NCBI RefSeq assembly: GCF_029767755.1
Contig: NZ_JARUQS010000002.1
Location: 62,808-126,807 of the forward strand
DNA length: 64,000 bases
Source of the DNA: Thiomicrorhabdus sp. zzn3
Lineage (GTDB): Bacteria > Pseudomonadota > Gammaproteobacteria > Thiomicrospirales > Thiomicrospiraceae
Direction of reading: 5' to 3'
Under the pieces are notes generated by a model. The model ran no database searches and had not been told where the DNA came from. It saw nothing but the letters and a program-made list of their open reading frames with translations. Made by a program: the position numbers and the translations under genes. Positions 1-8,904 of this stretch are shown one piece after another (position 1 is the first letter of the stretch; the number at the start of each line of letters is the position of its first letter).

Positions 1-842
1 AGCGCAGTTGATATTGACGATTTTAAGGCCTCTATTAGCGCTTTCTGTGAGTCGTACTGCGGCAGACTCCATAGGCCGCCCCAAATACCTTTCTGAGGGC
101 GCTGTTCCAACCATACCTGCTGTTGCTGATTGAGCATAATCAGCATCGCCGCTTGACGCACCGGCTTCTCCTTTTTGGGTTTGGAAAAAGGGAATTCACC
201 AACCCGTTCTTGCTGCAAGGCCTGGCAACCAGAGGCTACTGGACAGCGAGCGCAATCAGGACGGCTGCGGGTACATAGGGTCGCCCCCAAATCCATAATC
301 GCCTGTGTATAGTCCGCAAAGCGCTGCTGAGGCGTCAACTGATCCGCGACCTTCCACAGGTGATTTTCAACCGTTTTCTCCCCCGGCCAGCCTTCAACGG
401 CAAAATAACGTGACAACACCCGCTTGACATTGCCATCCAAAATTGGAAAACGCTGCTGCAAGGCAATGGAGAGAATCGCCCCGGCCGTCGAACGCCCAAT
501 ACCGGGCAAAGCCACCACTTCATCAAACGACTTAGGAAACTCACCGTCATGCTCCTGCATAATCAGCCGTGCCGCTTTATGCAGATTTCGGCCACGGGCG
601 TAGTAGCCCAATCCGGACCAGTGCGCCAACACCTCATCTTGAGAGGCCTCGGCCAGCTCCAATAAGGTCGGAAAACGCTGCATAAACCGCTGGTAGTAGG
701 GAATGACCGTTTGCACTTGGGTCTGTTGCAACATAATCTCTGAAACCCAGACTCGGTAAGGCGTAATCTGCTGCTGCCAAGGAAGGTCGTGACGACCAAA
801 TTGGTCGAACCAGTGGAGAAGTTTCTCTGAAAATGCGTTCAT
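1..842 (-). CDS. mutY: A/G-specific adenine DNA glycosylase MutY (3' end cut by window)
   Basis: Base-excision repair enzyme that removes adenine mispaired with 8-oxoguanine. The reading frame, read from the minus strand, begins [23 protein letters not shown] and carries the hallmarks of the HhH-GPD family: the helix-hairpin-helix [12 protein letters not shown], a following [13 protein letters not shown] segment with the catalytic Asp, and a four-cysteine [4Fe-4S] loop ([17 protein letters not shown]). About 280 codons are visible, so roughly 70 of the usual 350 residues, most of the C-terminal NUDIX-like domain, lie outside the window. The start codon (842-840) is back to back with the region in front of trmB, so the two genes are divergent and share a short control region. 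Confidence 0.95.
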   Translation of the reverse strand, partial: MNAFSEKLLHWFDQFGRHDLPWQQQITPYRVWVSEIMLQQTQVQTVIPYYQRFMQRFPTLLELAEASQDEVLAHWSGLGYYARGRNLHKAARLIMQEHDGEFPKSFDEVVALPGIGRSTAGAILSIALQQRFPILDGNVKRVLSRYFAVEGWPGEKTVENHLWKVADQLTPQQRFADYTQAIMDLGATLCTRSRPDCARCPVASGCQALQQERVGEFPFSKPKKEKPVRQAAMLIMLNQQQQVWLEQRPQKGIWGGLWSLPQYDSQKALIEALKSSISTA

Positions 843-913
843 GCCGCCTATTTTAACTGATCAGCTACGCGCGCGAAGCTTAAGAATATCCAAGGAATCG
901 CTAAATAAGATTA

Positions 914-921
914 AGTATAAT
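914..921. promoter_or_regulatory. Possible shared promoter region of mutY and trmB
   Basis: The gap between the two divergent starts holds TATAAT at 916-921 for the plus strand and an overlapping TATACT (914-919) for the minus strand. No good -35 box is visible at the right distance for either. A plus-strand transcript starting about ten bases downstream would begin before the trmB ATG at 958, which supports that start over the in-frame ATG at 841. Confidence 0.35.
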
Positions 922-957
922 ATTAACCTTTCCAATACATTTTTTACTTCTCTGCAG

Positions 958-1677
958 ATGAATCAGCCTAGCGATACTCCTACCCAAGAACTCCATCAAG
1001 AAAGCGAAAAGCGTCGGATCAAAAGCTTTGTCCTGCGACAGGGGCGCCTTTCCGCGTCACAGCAACGTGCCATCGATGAAAACTGGCCTAAATACGGCCT
1101 GACCATCGAACATGGACGACTCAACTTTGCTGAAGTGTTTGGCCGCGAAGCCCCGACCATTGTCGAGATCGGCTTTGGCATGGGGAAAAGTCTGGCAGAA
1201 ATGGCCGAAGCCAATCCGCAACAGAATTATATCGGCATTGAAGTACACCGCCCTGGTGTTGGCGCCCTGCTGAAACTGATCGAAGAAAAAGGCCTGACCA
1301 ACATCCGTATCTTTAATCATGATGCGATTGAGGTACTGGAACAGTGCATTCCCAAAAACAGTTTGGATGGGGTCTATCTGTTTTTTCCGGACCCATGGCA
1401 CAAGAAACGTCATCACAAACGCCGCATTGTCCAGCCGGCGTTTGCCAAAACCATTGCCAGCCACCTAAAACCGGGCGGACACTTTCATATGGCGACCGAC
1501 TGGGAAAATTATGCCGAACACATGATGGAAGTGATGAGCGCCGCGCCGGACTTCCGTAATACCCAAGCGCAAGGCGAATACACTCCGCGTCCGGATTACC
1601 GTCCACTGACCAAATTCGAGCAGCGCGGACAGCGCCTGGGGCATGGTGTCTGGGATCTGATTTTCGAAAAAATCTGA
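958..1677 (+). CDS. trmB: tRNA (guanine-N7)-methyltransferase TrmB
   Basis: Makes m7G46 in the variable loop of tRNAs with S-adenosylmethionine. The SAM-binding motif VEIGFGMG, then IGIEVHRPG, and the family signature [14 protein letters not shown] are all present, and the C-terminus ([11 protein letters not shown]) matches the family. The frame is open from an ATG at 841, but starting at 958 gives 239 residues, the E. coli length, and leaves room for a promoter. A weak point is the lack of a clear Shine-Dalgarno sequence before 958. The stop codon TGA is the first three bases of a perfect 16-bp palindrome (1675-1690). Convergent with the AsmA-family gene. Confidence 0.95.
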   Translation: MNQPSDTPTQELHQESEKRRIKSFVLRQGRLSASQQRAIDENWPKYGLTIEHGRLNFAEVFGREAPTIVEIGFGMGKSLAEMAEANPQQNYIGIEVHRPGVGALLKLIEEKGLTNIRIFNHDAIEVLEQCIPKNSLDGVYLFFPDPWHKKRHHKRRIVQPAFAKTIASHLKPGGHFHMATDWENYAEHMMEVMSAAPDFRNTQAQGEYTPRPDYRPLTKFEQRGQRLGHGVWDLIFEKI

Positions 1678-1690
1678 CCAGGCCTGGTCA
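1675..1690. repeat. CAGGCCTG palindrome at trmB stop codon
   Basis: TGACCAGGCCTGGTCA, a perfect 16-bp palindrome whose first three bases are the trmB stop codon. It is a member of the dispersed CAGGCCTG family of this window and lies between two convergent genes. Confidence 0.85.
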
Positions 1691-1734
1691 GAACAGCCTT
1701 GTCATGGCGAGGCGCTATTCAATAATAGGACGCC

Positions 1735-3978
1735 TTATTTAAGACGGCTTAAATCGACCGTCCAATGCGGCTGATCCAGCGCTCCCTGATACAATAACGG
1801 CAGAATCACCCCCTTCAAAAAGGCAAACGACCTAGGCGGTTTCGTCAAGGTCAAACTGAGCGGTGCCTCTACCTGCAAGCGGTTCAAATCCACTTTGGCT
1901 TGGCCTTTGGCCTGCAAGCCTTGCGCTTTGACTTGAACTTTCTTGGCCAGATAGATGCCATTCGTCCATTTACCCTCCAGAATCAGCCTTTGATAAGGCC
2001 ACTTATCGGTAAACTGCATCCCTTGCCCGCTTAAGGCCCGATCAAGATCGAATCCGTAAAAGTGGCCGTTCCGCATATCGACCAACAGGCTGCCTTGAAG
2101 GTTTTGTCTTAACACCCTACCGTTCGTCCCCAGGGTCTTCAGATCGAATTTTGCGTCATAGAGACCGTCCAGCGGTGACGCCTGCCACGCAGCCGTCGAC
2201 AAAGCTCCAAAGTCCACTTGCTGAATTTTGCCTTGCCAGTGATAGGATGGCGTCTCGCCATTCACGTTCAAGATCAGACTGGATTCCAGCTTACCCTGAT
2301 ACAGCTGGGCATTGAACGGTGCTAAGGTCAAGGTGCCCTGCTCCGCCTGGAGCTGCATGACCACATCCTGGGTATCCACACCCCAAGCCCGTAACGCAGC
2401 CACTTTAACAACACCTTCGGCATTCAACGCCCTTAAAGTCGAAATCGGCACCGCCAGAGGCAGATAGGAATTGTCTCCCGGTGTGTCCGAAACCGAACCT
2501 GAGCTGTCAGTGCGCAAAGCACGATAATCCTCCAGGTTCAGTTGATCGATCGCCAAGTCGAAGTGGTAACGGCTGTCCGTTCCGATTCGCTCTCGTCGCA
2601 TGTTTCCGGTCAGCGTGGAGCGATCCCAACTCAACTGAATGTCATCGAAATTAAGTCGCTGGTTTTTGAGCTCCCAACTGATCTGCCCTTTGACTTCGGT
2701 TAAGGCCTTTTTATTGACAAATTCGGGCACCTGCAACCCCAAGTGCCGCGCCCAGTTCTGCACATTGAATCCATTAACCAGCAGATCGCCATACAGATTG
2801 GCTTGGGCCCCATAGCTACCGGAAAAAGAGGCCGTCATCTGCGATCCAAGGGCATTTAAACGCGCCTTAACCACCTGGATGCGATCCTCTTGCAGATTCA
2901 AATTGAAGCTCTCCCCTTCTGTGACCAAACGCATTTCCGGAACCTTCTGCTCTTCAGGCAACTTAAGCTTCATAACGCCCTGCCAATCATTGACCTGCCA
3001 ACGTTTTAAGCCCTGGCTGATGTCGAGCATCGCCGCCACATCAAATCCGTAGTGTCGCGCTTGCAAAGTATTGTGATAGGCAAAATCAGTACGGATCTTA
3101 AACGGCTCGCCCAGTTTGACGTGAAACGCCAACAAGTTCAGTTCCGAAACCACCGCTTGATGGTTAACCACCGAGTCCTGCAATTCAAAACGACCGTTTT
3201 GAATGACGACACTGTCAAACTGCCAGGCAGGCGCAGATGAATCCAGGGAAGCGGATGGTGGAGAAAGCGTGGAGTTGTCCGACGGAACAGATAAATCTTC
3301 AGCGCTGGGTAGTGGTATTTTCTCCGCATTGGCAACCTCTGGAGCCAGTGCGGCTTTAACCAGATAATGCTCCCAACGCTCTTGAGCCTCTAGACTCTTT
3401 ACCTGTTTGCGCAAATCCGAAGTGTGAATACTTGGAAACACCGTAGTTGCCAGTCTCTGCCAGTTATCCCCATGCGCGTTTCTCAACAGAACCAGATTGG
3501 GCTCAATCAACTCCAGGCCTTTAACCGAAAGACGTTTATGAATAAACAGATCCCACATCGACACTTCCACCTGAATTCGTTTGACGCTGAGCATGTCGTT
3601 CTGGCCAAACGCCTCGGCAAAATCCTCACGGTTTTTCAAAGAGACCTTTTCAAGGCTAAAGGTAAACGGAAACACCGAGACCTCTATCGCCCCTTCAATA
3701 TCGAATTGATGACCGGTGCGTTCCGTGACCTCCTGCTCAATCTGCGGCTTATACTGATTAAAATCAATGAGACTGATCGCGGCCGCAAAGCCCAAAAACA
3801 GTAACAGTGGAAGAATCATCCCAACCATCAAAAGGCGCTTACTCCATCGCCAAATGGAAGAAGACGAGCGCGCAACAGACTCCGTGCCCAGCGCGGACTC
3901 TTTTGTCTCTGTTTCCGCAACGGAGGTTGTCTCAGGAAGGGTTTCCGGCGCTTTTTTCGGTGTCTGTTGTTGTGTCAT
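1735..3978 (-). CDS. AsmA family protein (envelope, 747 aa)
   Basis: Large inner-membrane anchored periplasmic protein of the AsmA/AsmA-like family, which is connected with outer-membrane assembly and lipid transport between the membranes. Residues 1-45 are polar and cytoplasmic, followed by one membrane segment at about 49-71 (LLMVGMILPLLLFLGFAAA). The conserved AsmA opening follows it (FNQYKPQIEQEVTERTGHQF, then VSVFPFTFSLEKVSLKN). The remainder is a long beta-rich region ending in an AsmA C-terminal type domain with low-complexity loops at about 215-240. It is longer than E. coli AsmA (about 617 residues). It lies 43 bases downstream of hemW on the same strand, so co-transcription is likely. 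The exact substrate cannot be read from sequence. Confidence 0.85.
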   Translation of the reverse strand: MTQQQTPKKAPETLPETTSVAETETKESALGTESVARSSSSIWRWSKRLLMVGMILPLLLFLGFAAAISLIDFNQYKPQIEQEVTERTGHQFDIEGAIEVSVFPFTFSLEKVSLKNREDFAEAFGQNDMLSVKRIQVEVSMWDLFIHKRLSVKGLELIEPNLVLLRNAHGDNWQRLATTVFPSIHTSDLRKQVKSLEAQERWEHYLVKAALAPEVANAEKIPLPSAEDLSVPSDNSTLSPPSASLDSSAPAWQFDSVVIQNGRFELQDSVVNHQAVVSELNLLAFHVKLGEPFKIRTDFAYHNTLQARHYGFDVAAMLDISQGLKRWQVNDWQGVMKLKLPEEQKVPEMRLVTEGESFNLNLQEDRIQVVKARLNALGSQMTASFSGSYGAQANLYGDLLVNGFNVQNWARHLGLQVPEFVNKKALTEVKGQISWELKNQRLNFDDIQLSWDRSTLTGNMRRERIGTDSRYHFDLAIDQLNLEDYRALRTDSSGSVSDTPGDNSYLPLAVPISTLRALNAEGVVKVAALRAWGVDTQDVVMQLQAEQGTLTLAPFNAQLYQGKLESSLILNVNGETPSYHWQGKIQQVDFGALSTAAWQASPLDGLYDAKFDLKTLGTNGRVLRQNLQGSLLVDMRNGHFYGFDLDRALSGQGMQFTDKWPYQRLILEGKWTNGIYLAKKVQVKAQGLQAKGQAKVDLNRLQVEAPLSLTLTKPPRSFAFLKGVILPLLYQGALDQPHWTVDLSRLK

Positions 3979-4021
3979 CTTCTATGGACCGTCTATTAAT
4001 GATTGAATACAGGAAAACGCT

Positions 4022-5170
4022 TTATAAAAAGAGTCCGATCACATCGTTGAGATACTGTTTTCCCAACTCGGTTAGCTGCAAATGGTTGTCGCTTATCGTA
4101 ACCCATTGCCGGGTTTGCATGGTGTCCAATTCCGCTTCAATCACATCCAACGGCAATCCCGTGCGCAACGTAAATAGCGAAAGGTCAAAACCGTTCTGCA
4201 GGCGCAGTGCATTGAGCATAAACTCAAAGCGCGCATCCTCATCACTGACTAAGGTTGTGCGCCCGGGTTCCGGCCGTTGCATTTCATTAATGTACGCCCC
4301 CGGTGAGGCCGGCATTTGCGTTCGCCAAACCTGGCCTTGCGGCGGAGAGGTGATCTTGCCGTGGGCTCCGGCGCCCAAACCGATGTAATCACCGAATTCC
4401 CAGTAATTTAAATTATGGTAACAACTCCTGCCCGGCTGAGCATAGGCAGAGACCTCATAATGCTGATAGCCGGCCTCCGCCAAACGTAGCTGGCAGGCCT
4501 GCTGCATCTCCCAAGCCAAATCATCGTCCGGCAGCGGCGGCGGCTGTTTATAGAAAGGAGTATTGGGCTCCAGGGTCAATTGGTAGTGCGATACATGCGT
4601 CGGCCGCAACTCAATGGCGCTGTCAATATCGGCTACCGCCTGTGCCAACGTCTGCTTGGGCAGGGCAAACATCAGGTCCAGATTAAAATTCTTGAATCCG
4701 GCACCTTTCGCCGCTTCCACCGCCCGATACGCCTCATCGGAACTGTGAATCCGGCCGAGTGCTTTGAGCTTTTCGTCGGCAAAACTTTGGATACCGATGG
4801 AGAGCCGGTTAATCCCCGCGTCAAAAAAAGCGGCGAATTTTTCAACATCCACCGTCCCGGGATTGGCTTCCAGGGTAATTTCGATCTCGGGACCGAACCC
4901 CAACAGCGCACGAGCTTGCGATAAAAAACGGTTTAATCCGCTTTGCGAAATCAGGCTGGGGGTACCGCCGCCAAAAAAGATCGATTTAATCGGGCGCCCC
5001 CAGATGAGTGGCAAGGTCTGTTCCAACTGCTTGATCATCGCCTCGATATAGGCCGCCTCATCCACTGTCTGTTTGAGGGTGTGTGAATTGAAATCACAAT
5101 AGGGACATTTCTGCACACACCATGGATAGTGCACATAAAGAGTTAAAGGGATCGGTTGGGTGAAATTCAC
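4022..5170 (-). CDS. hemW: Radical SAM heme chaperone HemW
   Basis: HemW-type radical SAM protein, once annotated as an oxygen-independent coproporphyrinogen oxidase; HemW family members bind heme and are thought to insert it into client proteins. The cluster motif is C18-x3-C22-x2-C25 (YPWCVQKCPYC), which lacks the extra cysteine (CX3CX2CXC) typical of true HemN. FFGGGTPSL, the ELTLEANP-like segment ITLEANPGT, and RLSIGIQSF are the expected family motifs. Length 382 residues is normal. In many gammaproteobacteria this gene directly follows rdgB; here two plus-strand genes separate them. Confidence 0.93.
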   Translation of the reverse strand: MNFTQPIPLTLYVHYPWCVQKCPYCDFNSHTLKQTVDEAAYIEAMIKQLEQTLPLIWGRPIKSIFFGGGTPSLISQSGLNRFLSQARALLGFGPEIEITLEANPGTVDVEKFAAFFDAGINRLSIGIQSFADEKLKALGRIHSSDEAYRAVEAAKGAGFKNFNLDLMFALPKQTLAQAVADIDSAIELRPTHVSHYQLTLEPNTPFYKQPPPLPDDDLAWEMQQACQLRLAEAGYQHYEVSAYAQPGRSCYHNLNYWEFGDYIGLGAGAHGKITSPPQGQVWRTQMPASPGAYINEMQRPEPGRTTLVSDEDARFEFMLNALRLQNGFDLSLFTLRTGLPLDVIEAELDTMQTRQWVTISDNHLQLTELGKQYLNDVIGLFL

Positions 5171-5194
5171 ATTCGCCTCTTTGCTACTTAAACG

Positions 5195-5208
5195 GACCAG
5201 GCCTGCTC
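5195..5208. repeat. CAGGCCTG palindrome upstream of hemW
   Basis: GACCAGGCCTGCTC, a near-perfect copy of the dispersed repeat, just upstream of the hemW start codon. Confidence 0.75.
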
Positions 5209-5448
5209 AATTTTTGGGCCCAATAAAACAACACAAGCTAACGCCGCTTAGGCGTGAGACCTTGCACAACACCACTCTCTCATAACTTAAATCTATTTAA
5301 ATATCATAAAGTTAAATAACGATTTATATTGATATTAGAAATTGCTTAAGCTATTAATAAAAGGGCTTACTTTCAACGGCGAGCGCAAGCATTTTAACCA
5401 TTGCCACATTATAACCCCACCCACCCACTACTCTTAAGGAGGGATATT

Positions 5449-5868
5449 ATGCTTGGTTTACTTACTCGCTTTCTCCAACTGCTGAGCATTCACCTTGCGG
5501 TTATCATTCTGCCCATCAATGCGCATGCTGGAGAAGAAACACTCAGCGGCTCACCCGTAAGAGCCATTTTACTCACCCCGGTTGTAGGCCAGCCAACCCC
5601 GGCTTCACCGCAACCCGTTCGCTTTGAAATCATCCAGGGCCAGGCAAAAGGCTGCCTCGCGTATGGCAACGCTTACCTGAACAATCAACGCAAACGTTAT
5701 GAATACAAACTTAAGCCGGTGAATTGTGTTAAAAACGGCCAAACCGTCACGGTTGGGCAGGTTGTCCGCGGTCAACACAACATAAAAGGCACCATGGCGA
5801 ATAGCGGCATGGGACGCTCTTATTTGATTTCCAATAAAGGCGTCACCGTAACCCTAGCTTATGAATAA
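5449..5868 (+). CDS. Exported protein of unknown function, two cysteines
   Basis: The chosen ATG follows an excellent Shine-Dalgarno sequence (AAGGAGGG, 5437-5444 region); an in-frame TTG at 5401 has none. The product (139 residues) opens with a clear signal peptide, MLGLLTRFLQLLSIHLAVII, with a likely cleavage after AHA. The mature part has only two cysteines (GCLAYGNAY and PVNCVKNG), which could form a disulfide, and ends in a beta-rich stretch. The order of segments (VRAILLTPV, then GCLAYGNAYLNNQRKRYEYK, then NCVKNGQTVTVGQVV) reminds me of the C-terminal region of TraB/VirB10-type secretion proteins, but without the rest of that protein. That resemblance is a weak inference. It stands alone between hemW (divergent) and a beta-CASP nuclease gene. 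Confidence 0.6.
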   Translation: MLGLLTRFLQLLSIHLAVIILPINAHAGEETLSGSPVRAILLTPVVGQPTPASPQPVRFEIIQGQAKGCLAYGNAYLNNQRKRYEYKLKPVNCVKNGQTVTVGQVVRGQHNIKGTMANSGMGRSYLISNKGVTVTLAYE

Positions 5869-5971
5869 TGACCAACGTTACTCTAAAACTCACTCACAAG
5901 CTTGATTTTGCTCAAGCAGTTCACTTGGTCAAAGTGTTAAAGTGACCTTCTATTAAACGAGGTAGTTTAAC

Positions 5972-7384
5972 ATGATGACTCCGATTCAATCTTTCGGTGG
6001 TGCGGAAACGGTAACCGGTTCGTGCCACCTCTTTCAGCTCCGCAAAGGCCCCAATCGTGGCCCAAACATTCTGGTGGATTGCGGCCTGTTTCAAGGGCGC
6101 ATGCAAAAACACAACTATGATGCTTTCGGCTTCGACCCCAAAGAAGTCGACATCGTTCTCCTGACTCATGCCCACCTCGACCATGTCGGCCGCCTGCCAA
6201 AACTGGTTAAAGAGGGATTTGATGGGCGTATCATCACCCTGCGCTCGACAATGGACCTGGCTGAAGTGGTCTTGCTCGACAGCGCCAAAATTGCCGAAGA
6301 AGATTACGCTACTGATCTGAAAAAAGCGCAACGCCGCGGTGAAGAAGATCAAGTGAAAGAACCGCTTTATACGCTTGACGACGTGCATGCGGTGTTTGAT
6401 CTCAACATCCAGTATGCCGAATACAACAAACCGATCCGCTTGACGCCGGACGTTCAGGTCACCTTCCGCAACGCCGGCCACATTTTAGGCTCCGCCACCA
6501 TTCAGATCGACTTCCGCGAAAACGAGGAAGAGAAAACCGTGGTCTTCAGTGGCGACCTGGGCAACCGTAAAGACTTGGTGATGCCCTCTCCACAACCAGT
6601 TGCCAAAGCCGATGCGCTCTATATCGAATCCACCTATGGTGACCGCAATCACCGCTCACTCGAAGCCAGCATGGATGAATTCCGTGAAGTGATCACGCAC
6701 ACTTTGCTCAATCAGGGCAACGTCATGATTCCGTCGTTTGCCATTGAACGCACCCAGGAAATCCTGGTACTGCTCAAACAGATGTACTACGACAACACCC
6801 TGCCGCCCTGTAAAGTCTATGTGGATTCACCGATGGCGATCCGTGCGACCAACATCTACAACCAGTATGCCGAAGATTTGAATCCAAGCGCTCAAGCCAT
6901 GCTGCAACGTGACGGTTCGGTATTTGACTTCCCTTACTTGCACTACAGCCACAAAGCGTCCGATTCGATGCGCATCAACGACGAAGACAGCGGCTGCATT
7001 ATCATTGCCGGCAGCGGCATGTGCAGCGGCGGGCGGATCCTGCATCACTTTAAGCACCGCTTATGGAATCAACGCAACTGTGTCGTTTTTGTCGGCTATC
7101 AGGCCGAAGGCACTTTGGGTAGAAAGCTGGTGGACGGGGCCGATGAAATTCACATCTATCGGGAACAGATCAAAGTCCGCGCCCAGGTCTGCATGATCAA
7201 CGGCTTTTCCGCCCACGCCGACCAGGAAGAGATGCTCAACTGGATGAGTCAGTTTGACCACTTGGAAAAAGTGTTTTTGATCCACGGCGAACGCGACAAA
7301 CAGGAAATCTTTAAGCAAAGTATTGAGCAACGCCTGCACAAAACCGTGCATATTGTTGAACATGGCGAAGAGGTGTGGGTCTAG
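5972..7384 (+). CDS. MBL-fold / beta-CASP RNA-processing exonuclease-like protein
   Basis: Metallo-beta-lactamase fold hydrolase of the RNA-metabolising (CPSF/beta-CASP) class. The zinc-binding motif THAHLDHVGRLP is complete, followed by the later His of AGHILGSA, the Asp of FSGDLGNR, and ESTYGDRNH, which opens the beta-CASP domain. The C-terminal RMMBL segment has GFSAHADQ and VFLIHGERDK. Length 470 residues is normal. The expected role is endo- or exonucleolytic RNA processing in the cytoplasm; the exact substrate is unknown. The first ATG (5972) is used, though a second ATG follows at once. A convergent hairpin terminator separates it from rdgB. Confidence 0.9.
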   Translation: MMTPIQSFGGAETVTGSCHLFQLRKGPNRGPNILVDCGLFQGRMQKHNYDAFGFDPKEVDIVLLTHAHLDHVGRLPKLVKEGFDGRIITLRSTMDLAEVVLLDSAKIAEEDYATDLKKAQRRGEEDQVKEPLYTLDDVHAVFDLNIQYAEYNKPIRLTPDVQVTFRNAGHILGSATIQIDFRENEEEKTVVFSGDLGNRKDLVMPSPQPVAKADALYIESTYGDRNHRSLEASMDEFREVITHTLLNQGNVMIPSFAIERTQEILVLLKQMYYDNTLPPCKVYVDSPMAIRATNIYNQYAEDLNPSAQAMLQRDGSVFDFPYLHYSHKASDSMRINDEDSGCIIIAGSGMCSGGRILHHFKHRLWNQRNCVVFVGYQAEGTLGRKLVDGADEIHIYREQIKVRAQVCMINGFSAHADQEEMLNWMSQFDHLEKVFLIHGERDKQEIFKQSIEQRLHKTVHIVEHGEEVWV

Positions 7385-7410
7385 CACCTCGAATCCATCT
7401 GCTACGAATC

Positions 7411-7452
7411 TGAACAGGCCTTTTGACCAGGCCTGTTCAACCCCCTTTTTTT
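7411..7452. terminator. Hairpin terminator built from the palindrome family
   Basis: TGAACAGGCC (7411-7420) pairs perfectly with GGCCTGTTCA (7430-7439) around a nine-base loop, and a T-rich tract (CCCCCTTTTTTT) follows on the plus strand. The right arm is also a complete CAGGCCTG copy. It lies between the convergent beta-CASP gene and rdgB and would end the plus-strand transcript. Confidence 0.75.
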
Positions 7453-8057
7453 CAAAGCGCTTTAATCTGTTGGACCAACGCCTGCAACGCTTGAGCACGG
7501 TGACTGATATGGTTTTTTTCTTCTTTAGACAGTTCCGCCGCAGTTTTGCCTAACTCTGGCAAATTAAAGATCGGATCATAACCAAAGCCGCCGTCGCCTT
7601 TCGGCTCATAACCGATCTCCCCTTGCCAGCGCCCCAAACCAATCAATGGCGTCGGATCTTCGGCGAACCGGCAAAACGCCATCGCACAGTAATAACTTGC
7701 CTGACGCATGCAGGAAGGCACGTCATCCATGTCTTGCAGCAGCTTCTGCAAATTGGCTTCGTCGCTCGCATTGCCGCCTCCGTCCAGCGCCGCATAACGC
7801 GCCGAATAAATTCCCGGACGGCCGTGCAAGGCATTGACCTCGATGCCGGAATCATCGGCAATCGCCGGCAAACCGGTCTGCTCGCAAGCATAACGTGCCT
7901 TGAGAATGGCGTTTTCCACAAAGGAGAGTCCGGTTTCGTCGGCCTCGCTTGAAAAAAACTCTTTTTGCGGACGGACATTCCAGCCCAGAGGCTGAAGAAT
8001 CTCGCCCATCTCTTTTAGCTTGCCCGGATTGCCCGTCGCCAGAACCAAAGTTTTCAT
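7452..8057 (-). CDS. rdgB: XTP/dITP diphosphatase (house-cleaning NTPase) RdgB
   Basis: Hydrolyses non-canonical purine triphosphates (XTP, dITP, ITP) to monophosphates and so keeps them out of nucleic acids. The N-terminus LVLATGNPGKLKEM, the central ADDSGIEVNALHGRPGIYSA and GDGGFGYDPIF are the three family motifs, and the C-terminus has the usual SHRAQAL. Length 201 residues is normal. It lies 20 bases downstream of rph on the minus strand, the common rph-rdgB pair. Confidence 0.95.
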   Translation of the reverse strand: MKTLVLATGNPGKLKEMGEILQPLGWNVRPQKEFFSSEADETGLSFVENAILKARYACEQTGLPAIADDSGIEVNALHGRPGIYSARYAALDGGGNASDEANLQKLLQDMDDVPSCMRQASYYCAMAFCRFAEDPTPLIGLGRWQGEIGYEPKGDGGFGYDPIFNLPELGKTAAELSKEEKNHISHRAQALQALVQQIKAL

Positions 8058-8077
8058 GACTCAGCCTCCCGTCCGAA

Positions 8078-8806
8078 TTACGCGCTCGCAATCGCCGCTT
8101 TCTGAACCGCAATCAGCTCCTGAATGCCTTTTTGTCCGAGCGCCAACATCGCTTGCATCTCTTGCATCGAGTAAGGCTCCCCTTCAGCCGTGCCCTGCAC
8201 CTCGATGAAACGGCCGTCTTCCGTCATGACCAGATTCATATCCGTGTGCGCGGTCGAGTCTTCGGCATAATCCAGATCCAAAACCGGCAGGCCTTCATAA
8301 ATACCGACCGACACCGAAGCAACATAGTGCAAAATCGGATTCTCTTGCAACAAACCTTGCTCAACCAGCCCTTCAATCGCCATCACCAACGCGACAAACG
8401 CTCCGGTAATCGACGCGGTACGGGTTCCGCCATCGGCCTGAATCACATCACAATCAATAAAAATGCTGCGTTCGCCCAGTTTTTTCAAATCCACTGCGGC
8501 ACGCAGTGAACGCCCGATCAAACGCTGAATCTCCTGAGTACGCCCGCTCTGTTTGCCGGCAGAGGCTTCACGGCGCATACGCGTACCGGTCGAACGCGGC
8601 AACATGCCATATTCTGCAGTCACCCAGCCCTGATTAGCCCCACGTAAAAAAGGCGGGACGCTCTCCTCCACCGACGCGGTGCAAATGACCTGAGTATCGC
8701 CAAACGCCACCAATACCGATCCTTCGGCATGCTTGGTAATGTTTTTGGTGATCTTCACCTCACGCATTTGATCGGCTTGACGGCCGCTGGGTCGAATCGA
8801 ACTCAT
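8078..8806 (-). CDS. rph: Ribonuclease PH
   Basis: Phosphorolytic 3'-5' exoribonuclease that trims tRNA 3' ends. It begins [20 protein letters not shown], then [20 protein letters not shown], with the phosphate-binding [15 protein letters not shown] and the [19 protein letters not shown] motif. 242 residues, close to the E. coli length. First gene of the rph-rdgB pair and divergent from yicC, so 8807-8904 should contain promoters for both. Confidence 0.95.
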   Translation of the reverse strand: MSSIRPSGRQADQMREVKITKNITKHAEGSVLVAFGDTQVICTASVEESVPPFLRGANQGWVTAEYGMLPRSTGTRMRREASAGKQSGRTQEIQRLIGRSLRAAVDLKKLGERSIFIDCDVIQADGGTRTASITGAFVALVMAIEGLVEQGLLQENPILHYVASVSVGIYEGLPVLDLDYAEDSTAHTDMNLVMTEDGRFIEVQGTAEGEPYSMQEMQAMLALGQKGIQELIAVQKAAIASA

Positions 8807-8904
8807 ACCTGTATCCTTTTTGCTTAACTTTGCTTAATTTCGCTAAAACCGAGTAGAATGAGCGCATTATAAAACATCGCGACTTGCAGCATGGAGGGAA
8901 TCCG

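Noticed and set aside
841-957. N-terminal extension of trmB from the ATG at 841
   Set aside because: It would overlap the mutY start codon, give a non-conserved A/T-rich tail and place the TATAAT box inside the gene.
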